DNA from: Chlamydomonas sphaeroides
Lineage: Eukaryota; Chlorophyta; Chlorophyceae; Chlamydomonadales; Chlamydomonadaceae
Length of the DNA: 64,000 nt
Assembly: GCA_001662425.1 (NCBI GenBank)
Contig: BDDC01000074.1
Span: 60,614-124,613 of the forward strand
Direction: 5' to 3'
This document shows, piece by piece, positions 45,701-56,700 of the stretch (position 1 is the stretch's first letter; the number at the start of each line of letters is the position of its first letter). The notes below the pieces were generated by a model. The model had not been told where the DNA came from. It saw only the letters and a program-made list of their open reading frames with translations, and searched no databases. The position numbers were made by a program, and so were the translations under genes.

Positions 45701-48700
45701 CGAAGCGCAGGGCACAGCAACGCAGGGGCAGGGCAGCGCAGGTAAGCGGGAGCCGGTCCCACGGCTTCGCAGCCCCAAGCGGGCAACAGCAGCCGAGGGA
45801 GCGAGCGCCTCTGCCACTGCCCTGGGCTGGGCGAGCCGGGCCCCAGCACCACTGCCACGCACGCCTGCCTCCGCCTCCGCCGCCTCCGCCACCACCGCCG
45901 CCTCCACACACGCACACACACCACTCGTTTTGTTGGATTTGCGCGCACAGCTCGAATGTCCTCTGCCGCTGCCTTCTCCGTCTCAGGCTGGGGCTGCGAT
46001 CTGCGCGCTGCCTCGGCCCCGGCTGCCTAACGTGCATCCACGTTTGCCCATGCCGCGCCACGGCCGGCTGCAGCCCGTCGCGCTGGCACTCATTCCCCAC
46101 ACAGCACGCGTGGAGGCGGCGGCAGCCACACGGCATCACACATGACCGGCGGCGGCGGAGGCAGCGGAGGCGGAGGCACGGGCTCGGCCTTGGCCTCAGG
46201 CAGTGGTGCTGGGGCCCAACGTGTCAGAGGCGCTCCCTCGGCTGCTGCTGTCCGCGTCGCCGTCGTCGCGGCCGCCGGCGCCGTGAAGCAGGCCGGCGCG
46301 CTTGTCCGCCGCGACGACGGCGGGGTTTGCCGGGCCGGGCGTGCCCGAAGGGCACACCTCGGCGTCGCCGTCGCCGTCACCCTCTTTGTCGCAGCCAAAC
46401 CCCTCGACGTCACTTACGGGCCGTGGTGGTTTGGACGTGCCGCCGGCGCCCGGCCCGCCGCCGCGTCCGCCCGCCGCCGGCTGCCGCCGCGGCTGCGGCG
46501 GCGGCTGTGGCACCGGCGGGGGCCNNNNNNNNNNNNNNNNNNNNNNNNNNNNNNNNNNNNNNNNNNNNNNNNNNNNNNNNNNNNNNNNNNNNNNNNNNNN
46601 NNNNNNNNNNNNNNNNNNNNNNNNNNNNNNNNNNNNNNNNNNNNNNNNNNNNNNNNNNNNNNNNNNNNNNNNNNNNNNNNNNNNNNNNNNNNNNNNNNNN
46701 NNNNNNNNNNNNNNNNNNNNNNNNNNNNNNNNNNNNNNNNNNNNNNNNNNNNNNNNNNNNNNNNNNNNNNNNNNNNNNNNNNNNNNNNNNNNNNNNNNNN
46801 NNNNNNNNNNNNNNNNNNNNNNNNNNNNNNNNNNNNNNNNNNNNNNNNNNGCCGCCGGCTGGAAGATCTCCGGCGCCGGCAGCGGCTGCTGCTGGAAGAG
46901 CTCCGGCGCCGGCGCCGGCAGCGGCATGGGCGGCGGCGGCGTGGTCTGGTGGCAGCTGTACGAGGACGGCGGCGGCGGCGGCGTGTGCGAGAGCGGGCCG
47001 CTGCCGAGGCTGCCGAGCACCGCCATGGCGCCGGCCTCGGCCTCGAGGCGGCGGATCATGGCCCCGGTGAACTCCAGCACGGGAGGGCCGCCTGTGGGGC
47101 AGGGCGCGAGGCCACGACAGCCGGGCCTGTGAGCGAAGGCATGCTTAAGCACGAGACGACAGGGCGCCGGCCAATCCACGCCACCGCCGCCGTGTCAGCA
47201 TCCGCAGCCCCTGGAGGCAGGAGCGCGCAGGCTACACCAACCAACCAACAACGAACCAACACGTTGACCAAACCCATGCCGCAGGAACCCCGCAGCAGCA
47301 GTAGCCCCCAGCCCCGCTGCAGCGACGCCGGTTCTCACCCGTGGTCTTGGCGGGCCGGAACTCCACTCCCAGCATGTCAAACCACTTGCCGATCTGCATG
47401 GGGTTGCCGCCGTGCGGCACCTCAGGAGCGCCGCCGGGCTCAATCTTGATGGACGCCTTCCACTTCTTGGCCGTGCCCGCGCCGCAGTGCTGCTCCCAGT
47501 GCGTGGGGTGGAACTCGCGCGCGTGCCTGCGCGACCGGGCCGGGCAAGCAAGCTCGAGGGCCGGGGACGGAGCGCGCGCTGGCCCTGGCGACAGCGTAGC
47601 ATGTGCGGAGAGGGCGGATGCCGTGGGCCACTTCGCTTGCAAGCTGTGAAGCCAGAGACGAAAAAGCGTGAGTGTGAGGGTGTATCGAGTGCTCCGCCCG
47701 TTGTCCGCAGAGGCGCCCGGCCCCAGGCCCTACCTGGGTGCGTCGCCGCAGTCCTTGCAATGGCAAACCACCTTGATGCCGTCCATGACAAAGGTACCCA
47801 TGACGTCGTTGCACGACACCGTAAACTGCCGTACAAGTGTCGTACAAGGGCAGGCGGGTGCGGGGATGGGCAGAGCAGCCGGAGCGTCAGGCCAAGCGCC
47901 AGGCCCTGACACACGACGGATTCAAGCAGAAACGCAAAGCGCCGCGGCCGACGAGTCCCCACGAAGCGCCGCCCAGCGCCTGTCCACCTGACAGGACCGG
48001 TCCGGTCCGGGAGCCTCTGGGCTCACCTGGTTCGGCAGGTCCGACGCGCACGTCGGCAGCCGCTCCGCAGGAAGCCGCGTGTTGCGTGGCTGCGGCCTCG
48101 CGGCCGGCAGCGAGGACGCGCCCACGGCAGGCGAGATGGCACGCCGAGCGCGCTTGGCCGACGTGCCCGCCTCCGCCTCCCAGTCCTCATCGTCCTCGTC
48201 GTCCTCAGGCGCCGCCAGCGCACGGTCCCGGCTGCCCGCCGAGCCCATGCCGAGCAGCGCCGAGACGCCAGCCAGCGTGTCGGCGGCGGGCCGCTTCAGG
48301 CCGCGGCCGCCGCCGAAGGCGGCGGCACCGCCGGCCGCGGCTCCGCCGCGCCCGGGCCCGCGGCCGCCGCCGCCTCGGCCGCCGCTACCGCCACCGCTGC
48401 CGCTGGCGGCGGCCAGCGCCGCAGCCGCGACCGCGGCCTTGGCGGCCTGCCGCGCTGGCGCCAGCAGCGGCTGCATGTGCTTGGGCAGCAGCGCCGGGTC
48501 CAGCGGGCTGTCGGTGTGCTCACAAAGCGCCTCGTACTCGAGGTACAGCGAGGCGTAAATCTGCGAGGTCGCGGCCCAGCCGCCGCACTCCTGCTGCGCG
48601 CGCGCGTCGTAGCCGGCGCGCTCGTCGGACGTGAGCTGGTGCCAGGCGTTGGCGATGATGGGCTGCAGCTCGTTGGGATCAATCTCGAAACCCTCCTCCT

Positions 48701-49711
48701 GGTACACCCGGAACATGTCAAGCTGGAAGAGCGAAAAGGCGGTTGGCTGCGGCGGCGGCACGACGCCGCGCAGCTGCTGCTCGTACTGTGTCAGCAGCGA
48801 CTGCTGCTGCAGCTGCAGCATACGAAGCTGGCCTTGCAGCGTCGCCGCAACCTGCTGCATCTGCGACGACGGCTGCGCCGTCGGCGACGGCGGCATGGCG
48901 GCGGCGGCGGCCAGCGCGAGCGCGCCCACGCCGCCGCCGCCGCCGCTGGTGCGGCCGCCACCGAGCAGCGCCGCCGCAGACTGGTGCTGCTGCGCGGCTG
49001 CGGCGGCGGAGCCCAGGCTGCCGTCGCGGGAGGCGTCTCGCTGCTGCTGGCGGGCGCTGCCGCCGCTGCGGTCGAGGGAGGGGCGGCCGGTCAGCTCGCG
49101 GCCGCTGCCGGACTCACGGCCGCCGCTGCCGCCGCCAGAGGGCGGTATGGGTGGGCAGTGCGGACAGTAGGTGTAGAGGCGGCCGCCCGACTGAGGGGGG
49201 GAAGGAGGGGAGAGTTGCAGGGTTGGCAGGGAGGTGCGATGGCCTCCGGTGGCATGGGTGGCACAGCGTCGCCCCGAGCCCGGAACGCACCCGCTCCTGC
49301 AGCGCGCCCTTCTTCACGCAGTCGTTGTGCATCAGGAAGCCGCATGCGTCGCAGGCCATGACGTTGCTGTGGTTGTTGTTCCATGGCAAGTGGCAGACCC
49401 GACATGCCGACTGCGCCTGCGCTCAGGGCAAGGGCCACGACCAGGACCCCCCGTAATTGATTGCAAAAGTTTGCGCTGTTGAAATTGCGCAGGGGTGCTT
49501 GCAGCAGCGACCTTGCAAGGAAGACAACGGATGTTGCGCTCACCTCGACCAGCTGCTGGCACCTGACGCATCGGCCCTCCGTTTGGCCCGACAGCAGTTG
49601 CTCATCTTGGCTTAGCGGCGCCTCACAGCTGGAGCACGTCGCGCTGGCCTTGGAGCGACCGGCCGAAGCCCTACCGCTGCCGAGCGACGTGCGCGGGCCG
49701 CCACCGTTCAT
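33705..49711 (-). CDS. Trithorax/ATX3-5-like histone H3K4 methyltransferase with HMG, PHD, ePHD, three SAND-like, Tudor-like and SET domains
   Basis: Twenty-four exons (minus): 49711-49544, 49416-49291, 49190-48027, 47825-47734, 47526-47339, 47091-46418, 43339-43147, 42794-42614, 42398-42287, 42022-41896, 41706-41521, 41127-40608, 40465-40201, 40002-39310, 39135-38060, 37883-37565, 37075-36995, 36728-36634, 36464-36275, 36145-35865, 35632-34783, 34529-34448, 34261-34149, 33869-33705. Total 2647 codons, phases consistent. Order by residue: CSSC/CVRC pair 26-51; PHD1 61-110; Gln-rich coil then HMG-box-like 247-300; SAND-like 1 at 487-575; PHD2 827-880; extended PHD to about 1000; RG-rich stretch and SAND-like 2 (1210-1345); Tudor-like 1546-1595; weaker Tudor-like 1755-1815; SAND-like 3 (2010-2087); GCMCIICKQ 2155-2163; SET 2505-2625 with GIHGWGVFA, NHSCSPS (2582) and LTFDY; post-SET CRC....C. 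SAND1-PHD2-ePHD-SET matches plant ATX3/4/5, which methylate H3K4 in chromatin. The exon 6-7 junction spans a 3.1-kb intron and is the least certain; exon 6 holds a 326-N gap. Confidence 0.82.
37305..37392. repeat. 21-bp tandem repeat in an ATX-like gene intron
   Basis: Four copies of a 21-bp unit (cggcgggggcccacgcaggc and close variants) lie in the intron 37076-37564. Copies start 21 bp apart and differ at one or two positions. Confidence 0.8.
40153..40185. repeat. 5-bp repeat (CATGC/CATCC) in an ATX-like gene intron
   Basis: A run of ccatg/ccatc pentamers inside the intron 40003-40200, 15 bp from the donor of the upstream exon on the minus strand. Confidence 0.7.
42176..42246. repeat. 13-bp minisatellite in an ATX-like gene intron
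   Basis: Six copies of gcgccctcgccat with exact 13-bp spacing lie in the intron 42023-42286, which also starts with a non-canonical GC donor on the minus strand. A GTTGGGG-rich stretch adjoins at 42025-42070. Confidence 0.9.
42771..42917. repeat. 40-bp direct duplication at the acceptor side of the extended-PHD exon
   Basis: The 40 bp at 42771-42810 recur exactly at 42878-42917, 107 bp away. On the minus strand the unit contains the splice acceptor and the first codons of exon 8 (GLDDMWLC), so the intron carries a copy of its own downstream splice site and exon start. Confidence 0.9.
43340..46417. other. Long (3.1 kb) intron of the ATX-like gene
   Basis: The donor on the minus strand is CCC|GTAAGTG at 46417 and the acceptor is CTCCTCAG before 43339, both phase 0. 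The stretch is richer in A/T and CA/GT runs than its surroundings. Open frames occur on both strands but none shows a domain. An internal promoter splitting the locus into two genes cannot be excluded from sequence alone. Confidence 0.5.
46525..46850. other. Assembly gap (326 N) inside ATX-like exon 6
   Basis: The gap lies in a Pro-rich low-complexity coding stretch. The frames on its two sides agree if the gap length is taken literally. Confidence 0.95.
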
Positions 49712-50529
49712 AACTGCGCGCTTCGTCGACAGCAAGGACTACTTGCACCGACGCGGACCTGCGCAGGGCGTGACAGACGAAGGTGCTGAGCCCACGACCG
49801 GATGCCAGTGCCAAGCGTGTCGGTGGTCGAAGCCTTGGCGCGAGTGGCAATGGAAGTGCTGCGATACGGCCCGATGGCGGTCGGGTCGCTCGCCCGTCAG
49901 CATGCCTGGCGAGCGACCGAGTGCCGAACGTGCTGAGGGCCAACGCGGGCAAACGCCGCGAGCGCGCCCGTCGCTTTACGGCTCACGTGGAAAGATAGTG
50001 CATCCCCCGCATGACGCGGGCGTCGCATGCACAGAAGCGGGAGCGAAAAGCCTTGCCGCCAACCGCGCTGCCCCGCGCGCGGACGCGTGAGACCACGCTT
50101 ACCTCTTTACGGCCCGGCGCCGAGCGCCTGGACTAGGCGTCCTATTGATTGATCAGCGGGAGCTGTCGACGCGCGCCCTGGCGCGGGGTTGTCGTTTGGT
50201 CCTGGCGGGCATCAGATTCGTCTCTGCGCGTACGCCGAGGAGCAGCAGCGTTAGGCGCACACTACATCAACTGGTACGACACCTTCAGGTCAAGCAAGGC
50301 ACGAGTCGCGGGCTCGTTGGCACAGGACCGTGCCAATGAGCAGCGCGAGAACCCCTCGGGCGTCGCCTGGCCTCGAGCACGCCTGCCACAGTAGCAAACA
50401 AGCAATGACCACGACGACGCGCGTTGCGACCAGGTGCGCTCGCGCTCGCCGAAGCCCAAGTTGGGAGGGCGCGACGACCGGGCCGCAGCGACGCCGACGA
50501 GTCACGAGTCACGACGACATGATCAGAAG

Positions 50530-50748
50530 ATGGCTTGCATTCACGCAGCCACCGAAGCTCCTTACTGCGCCGTGTGGCACCCAGTCGACAAACGGCGCAG
50601 TTGCGCGCGCGTTCTCGCCCAAGCCTCCCAGCGCGAGCGACGCGTGCGACTCACAACGTCTGGTCAGCAAGCACGTCGCCAGAGCCAGCGACAGCGGGAA
50701 GCGGTGTTCAGGAGCCTGGGCGTCGCGGACGAGGACCTGTTTGCGTAG
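50530..50748 (+). other. Short ORF of uncertain status
   Basis: Seventy-two codons starting MACIHAATEAPYCAVWHP and ending GVADEDLFA before a TAG. Composition is more balanced than in neighbouring frames, with a basic Arg/Gln-rich middle, so it may be a remnant or terminal exon of a plus-strand gene. A further open stretch upstream at 50250-50394 is in the same orientation but I could not join the two by a clear intron. No family recognised. Confidence 0.2.
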
Positions 50749-52326
50749 TTGCGTCGACTCAGTATGTGCAGCTTGAGCGAACTAGCTTTCGTTATAATAA
50801 TAGCTGCGGGAGCAAGCTTCTGCAAGGTGCTGTCGCCCTGCGACGCCTCAATGATTCCGACATTGGGGGCGCATTCCCGCCGAACAAAGCCGCGAACGCT
50901 TGCAGCACAAACGCGTGCATCTCGCCTATCTCTGCGAACACAGCTCATTAATTCGCATGGGTCGCGCTAGCCCTCCAACGACGACCGTGCTGCATGCCAA
51001 CCCGAGCCCATGCTTGGTGCAGCTTAGAAAGCAGACGATGTGTCAAGATAACCGCTTGCGCATCGCGGCGGAGAGCGCGCTGGCAAGCTCAAAGCCCGTT
51101 CGCCGATGCCTCACTCGACCGGCCGCTGACACCCCGCGGATGCGGCTGCCTCCCGCCCAGGCGACTGACCAGCCGTCCCCCCTGTGACGTCTCGGGGCTG
51201 AGTTTAAACAGGCCAAGATGCGGATTGGTTGGGGCCGACCGTGGGGTAGGAAGCGGTGATAACATGGAGTGGACGACCGTGGACGACGCGCGGGCAGGGG
51301 GTCCCCCCTGCGCACGGGTAACTCAGTGCCCCAAGGGGCCGGTGGTCTTGGCACTCGGGTGCCGGATACCGTGCTGCCTTCGCGTTTCGCGGTTTTTGTG
51401 GGTGTGGCAGGTGGCAAGCCAAAATCACCCAAAAGCCGGCGACCAGCAGGGAGCCTCCATTCAGCCGATTCCCCATGTCCCCCGCCCGGATTACGATACC
51501 ACGGCGTCAGCCGCTGCTGCCGCCGCGGCAACGGCGCCACCCGGCAGGCAAGGCCGCCAGCTCTCACCAAACCCGCCGAAAGGCGTCGGGTAGGCAGCTA
51601 CCCACATGGGGAGCCTCCCGAGGGCGCTCGGACAAGGCAAGGACGGGGTTACTAGGCACCAGGAGAGCCTCCCTGCCACGCACCCTGGACCCAGGAGGCC
51701 CTTCCCCACACCGTGACCGCAGCCCCGCGCCCATGCTCTACCCTCGGCACGCCAGCCCCTCCGTGGCTCCCCCACCTTGCGATCTGCATTCGTCGGGTGG
51801 CACGATGCCCGAAAGACCGCTCCCCTGCATCGTCTCGTTTTCGCCAGGCCAGGAGCGTCGGGCGTGCTGCTTCGTGGCCCCCGGGCCCCCTCTGCGGCCC
51901 CTGCCCGAGTTCAGCCACAATGGCATCACCCCGAGGGTCCCACGAGGGTCCCTACCGGTGCAAAGAGTGGGTGACGGGCGCCCGGGGCACGTGAGGCGCT
52001 GGCGAGGATTGGTGGGGGCGATGGGCCGACCCTACCCCTCGGACCCCACAACACAACACACCAACTCCCGTGCGCTGTGCCCCCCTTCCGTGCACTATGC
52101 TAGTCCAGTCGTGCTGGCGCCAAAGAAAGCGAAAATACGCGCCCCTTTTGCTGAAGTACCAGCGTGGAAGTCAATTGGAGGCGCCCCGCACAGTAAGGCG
52201 CAGAGACGCAGAGACGTGGCTGCCCGTAATTTTGTCCGCACCTGCCCAACGGCCCCGTTGTGCCAAGACACCCCACATGCACCGGAGCTTGGCTAGACGG
52301 CCTGCAGTGCCACGAACATGAACTCG

Positions 52327-52369
52327 GCTTGGGGGCGAGCCATGCACCCATGCGCAGCTAGGACAGGTT
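52327..52369. repeat. Dispersed ~43-bp repeat, copy 1
   Basis: The segment containing gggggcgagccatgcaccc and gcgcagctaggacaggtt has a close copy at 56701-56742, same orientation, with only a few mismatches and a 1-2 bp length difference. Confidence 0.75.
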
Positions 52370-53539
52370 GAACGGGCGTGACAGGAGCAGCACCTGGCTC
52401 GGGACACGGCGGGCCGCAAGGGCTTGGCGGCCGAGGCGGACGTTCAGCTCGCCGCCGCACCCGTGGTCGGGGCGGGGCCGGCGAGCGGCGGGTGCGCACC
52501 AGGGGGGCCCACCACGGGGGCCCTTCGCAGCGAGCGCGCGCCAGCTGACGGGCGAGGGGGCAGGCGGCCGGGGCAGGAGGGTGTGTGTGCGCAGAGGCCG
52601 CAGGGGCTGCTGCGGCGCATGGCGTCGGTGGGGCCGGCGCACGCCACCAGAGATGCTGGCGCTCGGGTACCTGCAGGAGGGGCGGCAGAGTGGATGGGAT
52701 CAGGAGGGATGGGATGGGGTGGCGCGGGCCTCCTGGATGGGATGGGGTGACGCGCCGCGTGTCTTGTGCGTGTGGCGGTCCTGCGCCGCAGTGGCCCGCG
52801 CGTCCGCGACGCGACAGGTCACGGCACGACGCAGCGAGGCGCATCGGCCGGGGGTGCATGCGGAAAGACCCGAGGGCAGGGCGGGCCTGGGTGTGTTGGT
52901 GCTGCTGCTGGGCGCCACCGGTAAGCTGGCGCTGCGGCAGCAGGGCACCGCCGGGAGCGTTTGGGTAGGAGGGCGCGGGATGAGGGGAAGGCTGGAGGAG
53001 TTGGGCCTGGTGACGCGTGAGCATAAAGCCGTGGTGGTGTAGGCGAAAGTACCACAACGGGACTCGGGCGCCGAAGCAGCCAGGAGCACTGGCCGGGGTC
53101 CCGGGTGGTCGGGCGCCACGGCGGCTGGAGCCCCAGGTCGAGCCCAGGTCCGCGGTCACGACCCTTCACGACACGTCGCGCTTCCCACGCAGCACGTCGA
53201 CCTTCTTTGGGATGAACCCAACGGATGGGACGAGTTGGGTTGTTGCGCCGGGGCGGCGACATATCTGGAGGCGGCGGGGAACCTCGGGGAACGTTGGGCG
53301 CAGCTGGCGGGTTCCGGGCCGGCACGCTTCTCGCCCAAGGCGCGCCAACCGTCACGATGGCGAAAGTGCTATGCTACCCGGGACTGGGACTGCCTCCCCG
53401 CCTGCAGAACTTGCACACCGAGACGTGAAGACTACACGTTGCTACAGTTTAACAATCCTAGACTCTTATAACACCAAAAAGGCCGGAAGCTCCCGTGCAC
53501 CCGACAAGGCACTGCGGTCCTCAGCGGGCCAACGCAGCA

Positions 53540-56138
53540 ATGCCTGTCTCAACTCTCACCCGCGCTGATGTGTCTATGCTGCATGGAACCGAACGCATCA
53601 TTCCACGAGGCGCAACAGCGAGCCCTCTGCCTGGGGCTACGCCAGTGCCTCCTCTAAATCTATCCTCATCAGCTGGCGACTTAAGCCAGCTGCAGTCCTC
53701 CGAGGCGAACTCATGGGCGAACGCAGGCGAACGCTGCTCGCCGAGGAACTCCTCTGCGTCCAGCCCATTCCATTGCTTTTCTCTTGCAGCTGCGGCAGCA
53801 GAGGCATTGACCGCTGATGTCCTGCCTGCACCGAGCGAGAAGCCGCAACCGGCAGCATCAGCTGCCGCTGCCGCCCCCATGGTCCGCCTAGACGCCTGCC
53901 CGTCGTTCGCTGGTGAGCCCTGGCGACGCATGCACACTGCGGCATCGGTAGCGCATGTTGTTTTCCTGTCAGGGGTGGCCCAGCCCAGGCAGCGGCGCCT
54001 TTAGAGCGTGCCGGCCGCTGCTGGCCCCCGCGCTGCACGCTCTTACCCCTGACGCAACCCCGCTCCCTGCCCTCCCGCTTGTTGCCGCGCCTCTCCCGCG
54101 CAGAACAACGTGGAACCAAGCCGGTGAGTCTGCGGGCCTCCAGCCTCCAGCCATGACCCCGGCTATTCTTCGCTGCGGGCTCTCCGCCACCGTCACGTGT
54201 ACCGCCACTCCACAACACACGCTCGCATCGCCATCCCCGACACCCCACCTACACCCTGCCAGGTATTCTTCGACCGCCACGGCACATTCCGCCGGGCGCT
54301 CGAGTACGACGCCATCAACGAGGACGGCGACGACGGCGAGCAGGAGGGCGAGCAGGACAGCGAGGAGCAGGACTGCCGGGGCGACCTCGACCAGGACCCG
54401 CAGCCGCACGCCGCTGCCGAGGCCGCCCCCGCCGCTGCCCACCACCCCTCGCCCTTCCTGCCCGGCTGGTCCATCTCCAGCAGCGCCATCTGGTCAATGG
54501 CCGAAGACGCGCTTCGCCGCGCTGCCTCGCTGCAGCACCTCCCACCGTCCGAGCCCCTCGGCCTCGGCCGCGCCCGCTCGCTCGTGCGCTCGGGCTCCTC
54601 CCGGGCGCACTCGCTGCCGCTGCCGTCGCCCTTCGCCGTCGCGGCGGCGCAGGCGCCCGCCGAGGCGGACTCGTCGACGGCGCAGACTCGCGCCGCGCTG
54701 ACGGCGGGCGCGGCGGCGGCGACCATGGGCACGGCGGCGGTGAATGCGGCGGGGGAGGTGCTGCTTGCCAGCATGGACTCGCTGGCGGGCGCGGCGGTCA
54801 AGGGCCTGGCGGCGTCGGCGGGTGTTGTGGCGGCGGGGCCGCAGGCGGCGCTCATCGCCGGGACAAACGTCATGCTCAACCGGCTGCAGGTGGGGCAGCC
54901 GCACAGCCGTACAGCCGTACGGCAGTGCCGTACATGCCGCCGCTGACGGTGCCCGCTGCCCGACCCACATGGCGCCCGACCCACATGGGCGGCTGGTGTC
55001 ACGCGCCCTACCCCCCATGCATTCCGCCCCCAACGCGATTCCCCGTCACCGCCCTGCCCATCCCGTGCCCTCACCCGCAGAGCCTGGTGACCAAGCGCGC
55101 CGCAATGGCTGCCGCGGACGCCGTGCTGGGCTCCAACAGCTGCGGCGTCATGAAGCAGCGGCTGCGAGCCACCGTGTGCGGAGTGTCGGTGAGTGCCAGT
55201 GTCCCCCAGGGGCTGGGGCCGGGGCTGGTCCCATCAGCTGGCTGCCGGCCCGGGGCCACGCACCCTCGGCGCTGGCTGCGGCGCACGGCGGTTGCGCGAC
55301 TGCCGAGCCCCTCCTGTCGCGCGTGTTGACCGTGCGCCTGCCGTCGGCCCGTCGCCCTTGCGGCCCGGCAGGTGGCCTGGTTCCTGTTCAACACCTTTAC
55401 CATGAGCGACCAGCTAATGAACCTGGACTTCACCAACGACTTTGGCACCTCCACCAAAGTGGTGGGCCGGGCGGGATGGAGGGCGAGGGAGAGGGGTGCA
55501 GGGTAGGGTAGGGTAGGGTGAGGAGCATGCAAGCGGGGGAGGGGTGCGGCGCGAGCAGGCGGCGGCGGTGCCGGGGGAGCGTCGCGTGCTGCAAGGCCAA
55601 CCTGAAGGGCCGTGGAGGCCTAGGGCCGCCGCGCTGCCTCTGCTGGTGGCAAGTTGATTCCCCCCTGCGGTCGAGTGCCCACCTGATGTGCCGTGCGTCC
55701 TCTGCCCTCCTGCCCCGGCCCGCAGGTGTTTGACCTGCTCACCAATGGCCCCGGCTTCCTGGAGAACTGCAGGGAGCTTATGCAGGTGCGGTACAGGCGG
55801 TACTCCCGGGCTAGCCTTGCGGGACGGCAGGGAGGGAGGGTGTGCAGCACGGCAATCTTGCCCTCCCGCCGAGGCGCGTGCCTTGGCCGTCGTTGCGCAG
55901 CGGTGCTGGTCCTCACACTGGCCTTTGGGGGGCTGGCGGCAGCGAGGCCAAGCTTAACGAGTCGCGCAGTCATCCACCCGCCCTGCCCTGAGCTCCGCGC
56001 CCTTTTCCCTCCTTGCGACTGCAGATCGGCCTAGCGGTGAGCCTGGGCGTGGCTCAGCGCAACGGCGCGGACAGCTCGGCGGTGGTGGAGGGCCTGGCCG
56101 CCATGGGCAGCTTCAGCGCCGGCGGCGGCGCCGACTAA
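53540..56138 (+). CDS. Protein of unknown function
   Basis: Seven exons: 53540-53912, 54104-54123, 54263-54889, 55081-55188, 55372-55461, 55726-55785, 56025-56138 (stop TAA). They join to 464 codons (463 aa) with consistent phases, including a 20-nt micro-exon (54104-54123). I recognise no family. The N-terminal 125 residues are Ser/Ala/Pro-rich and could be a leader; an ATG with better context at 53879 would remove most of it. The middle has an acidic stretch (NEDGDDGEQEGEQDSEEQD), then Ser/Arg-rich sequence and an alanine-rich, probably helical region (AAGEVLLASMDSLAGAAVKG). The better conserved-looking part is the C-terminal 155 residues: TKRAAMAAADAVLGSNSC, VAWFLFNTFTMSDQLMNLDF, VFDLLTNGPGFLENCRELMQ and IGLAVSLGVAQRNG. 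The exon 5 end could also be 55458, which would drop one valine. Confidence 0.65.
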
Positions 56139-56700
56139 GGCCGGCTGCTGAGACTGATATGAGGGCTCGGCTCGCGGAGTACATGCTGTACATCGGGCAG
56201 GCCATGGGGTTCAGGCCACAGCAGGGGCAGGGCGGCAGGGGCAGGGGCAGGTACTGGGTTGCTCGTTTTGCGGGTGGGCAGGGGCTTCTGCAGGACGGCA
56301 CGTAAGGTATTGTGCAGGGTTGTGTCGCGGCGTGCGTGCGTCGAGGACATGCGTCCGCTTTTGTATCCTGGCGGCGTGCGCGTCAAGGTGCCGCGCTGTG
56401 CTGCGCACGCGCTGCTAGCCACTTTAGTGACTTGTCGTATAGGGTAACCAGTTTTGTCCGCGACATCTCCCGGATTGCGCCGCGGCACTGTATGTGGCCG
56501 TTGGGGTCGGGAGTGGCGGTGGGAGCCTACCTGAGCGAGTACGGCATGTATTGTGCGCGTGACGCGCACGGAGGGATGCCGGCATGGTCGCTGGCAGCAA
56601 CCGAGACTTATAACACTTATCTACGGGCACTCGTATGTGGTATGTGGCCTGCGCGGGGCCCGCGTCGGGTTTGTTTGTGCGGTCTGGTCTGGGTGGCCTC

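Larger units (their letters stand above)
49712..53539. other. 3.8-kb region without a convincing gene
   Basis: The left end is the upstream region of the ATX-like gene (minus) and the right end that of the next plus-strand gene. In between are ORF fragments on both strands without recognisable domains, an AT-rich patch near 50780-50830 and a short repeat shared with 56701. A degraded mobile element is possible, but I see no terminal repeats, reverse transcriptase or transposase motifs. Confidence 0.45.

Noticed and set aside
46196..46417. Stop codon at 46196 as the end of a separate PHD-HMG-SAND gene
   Set aside because: A strong donor (GTAAGTG) precedes it, the phase fits the PHD2 exon, and SAND followed by PHD, ePHD and SET is the conserved ATX3-5 order. 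Kept only as a possible alternative end.
51475..52296. 273-codon ORF on the plus strand, considered as a retroelement protein
   Set aside because: No reverse transcriptase, integrase, protease or zinc-knuckle motif was found, and the minus strand is equally open.
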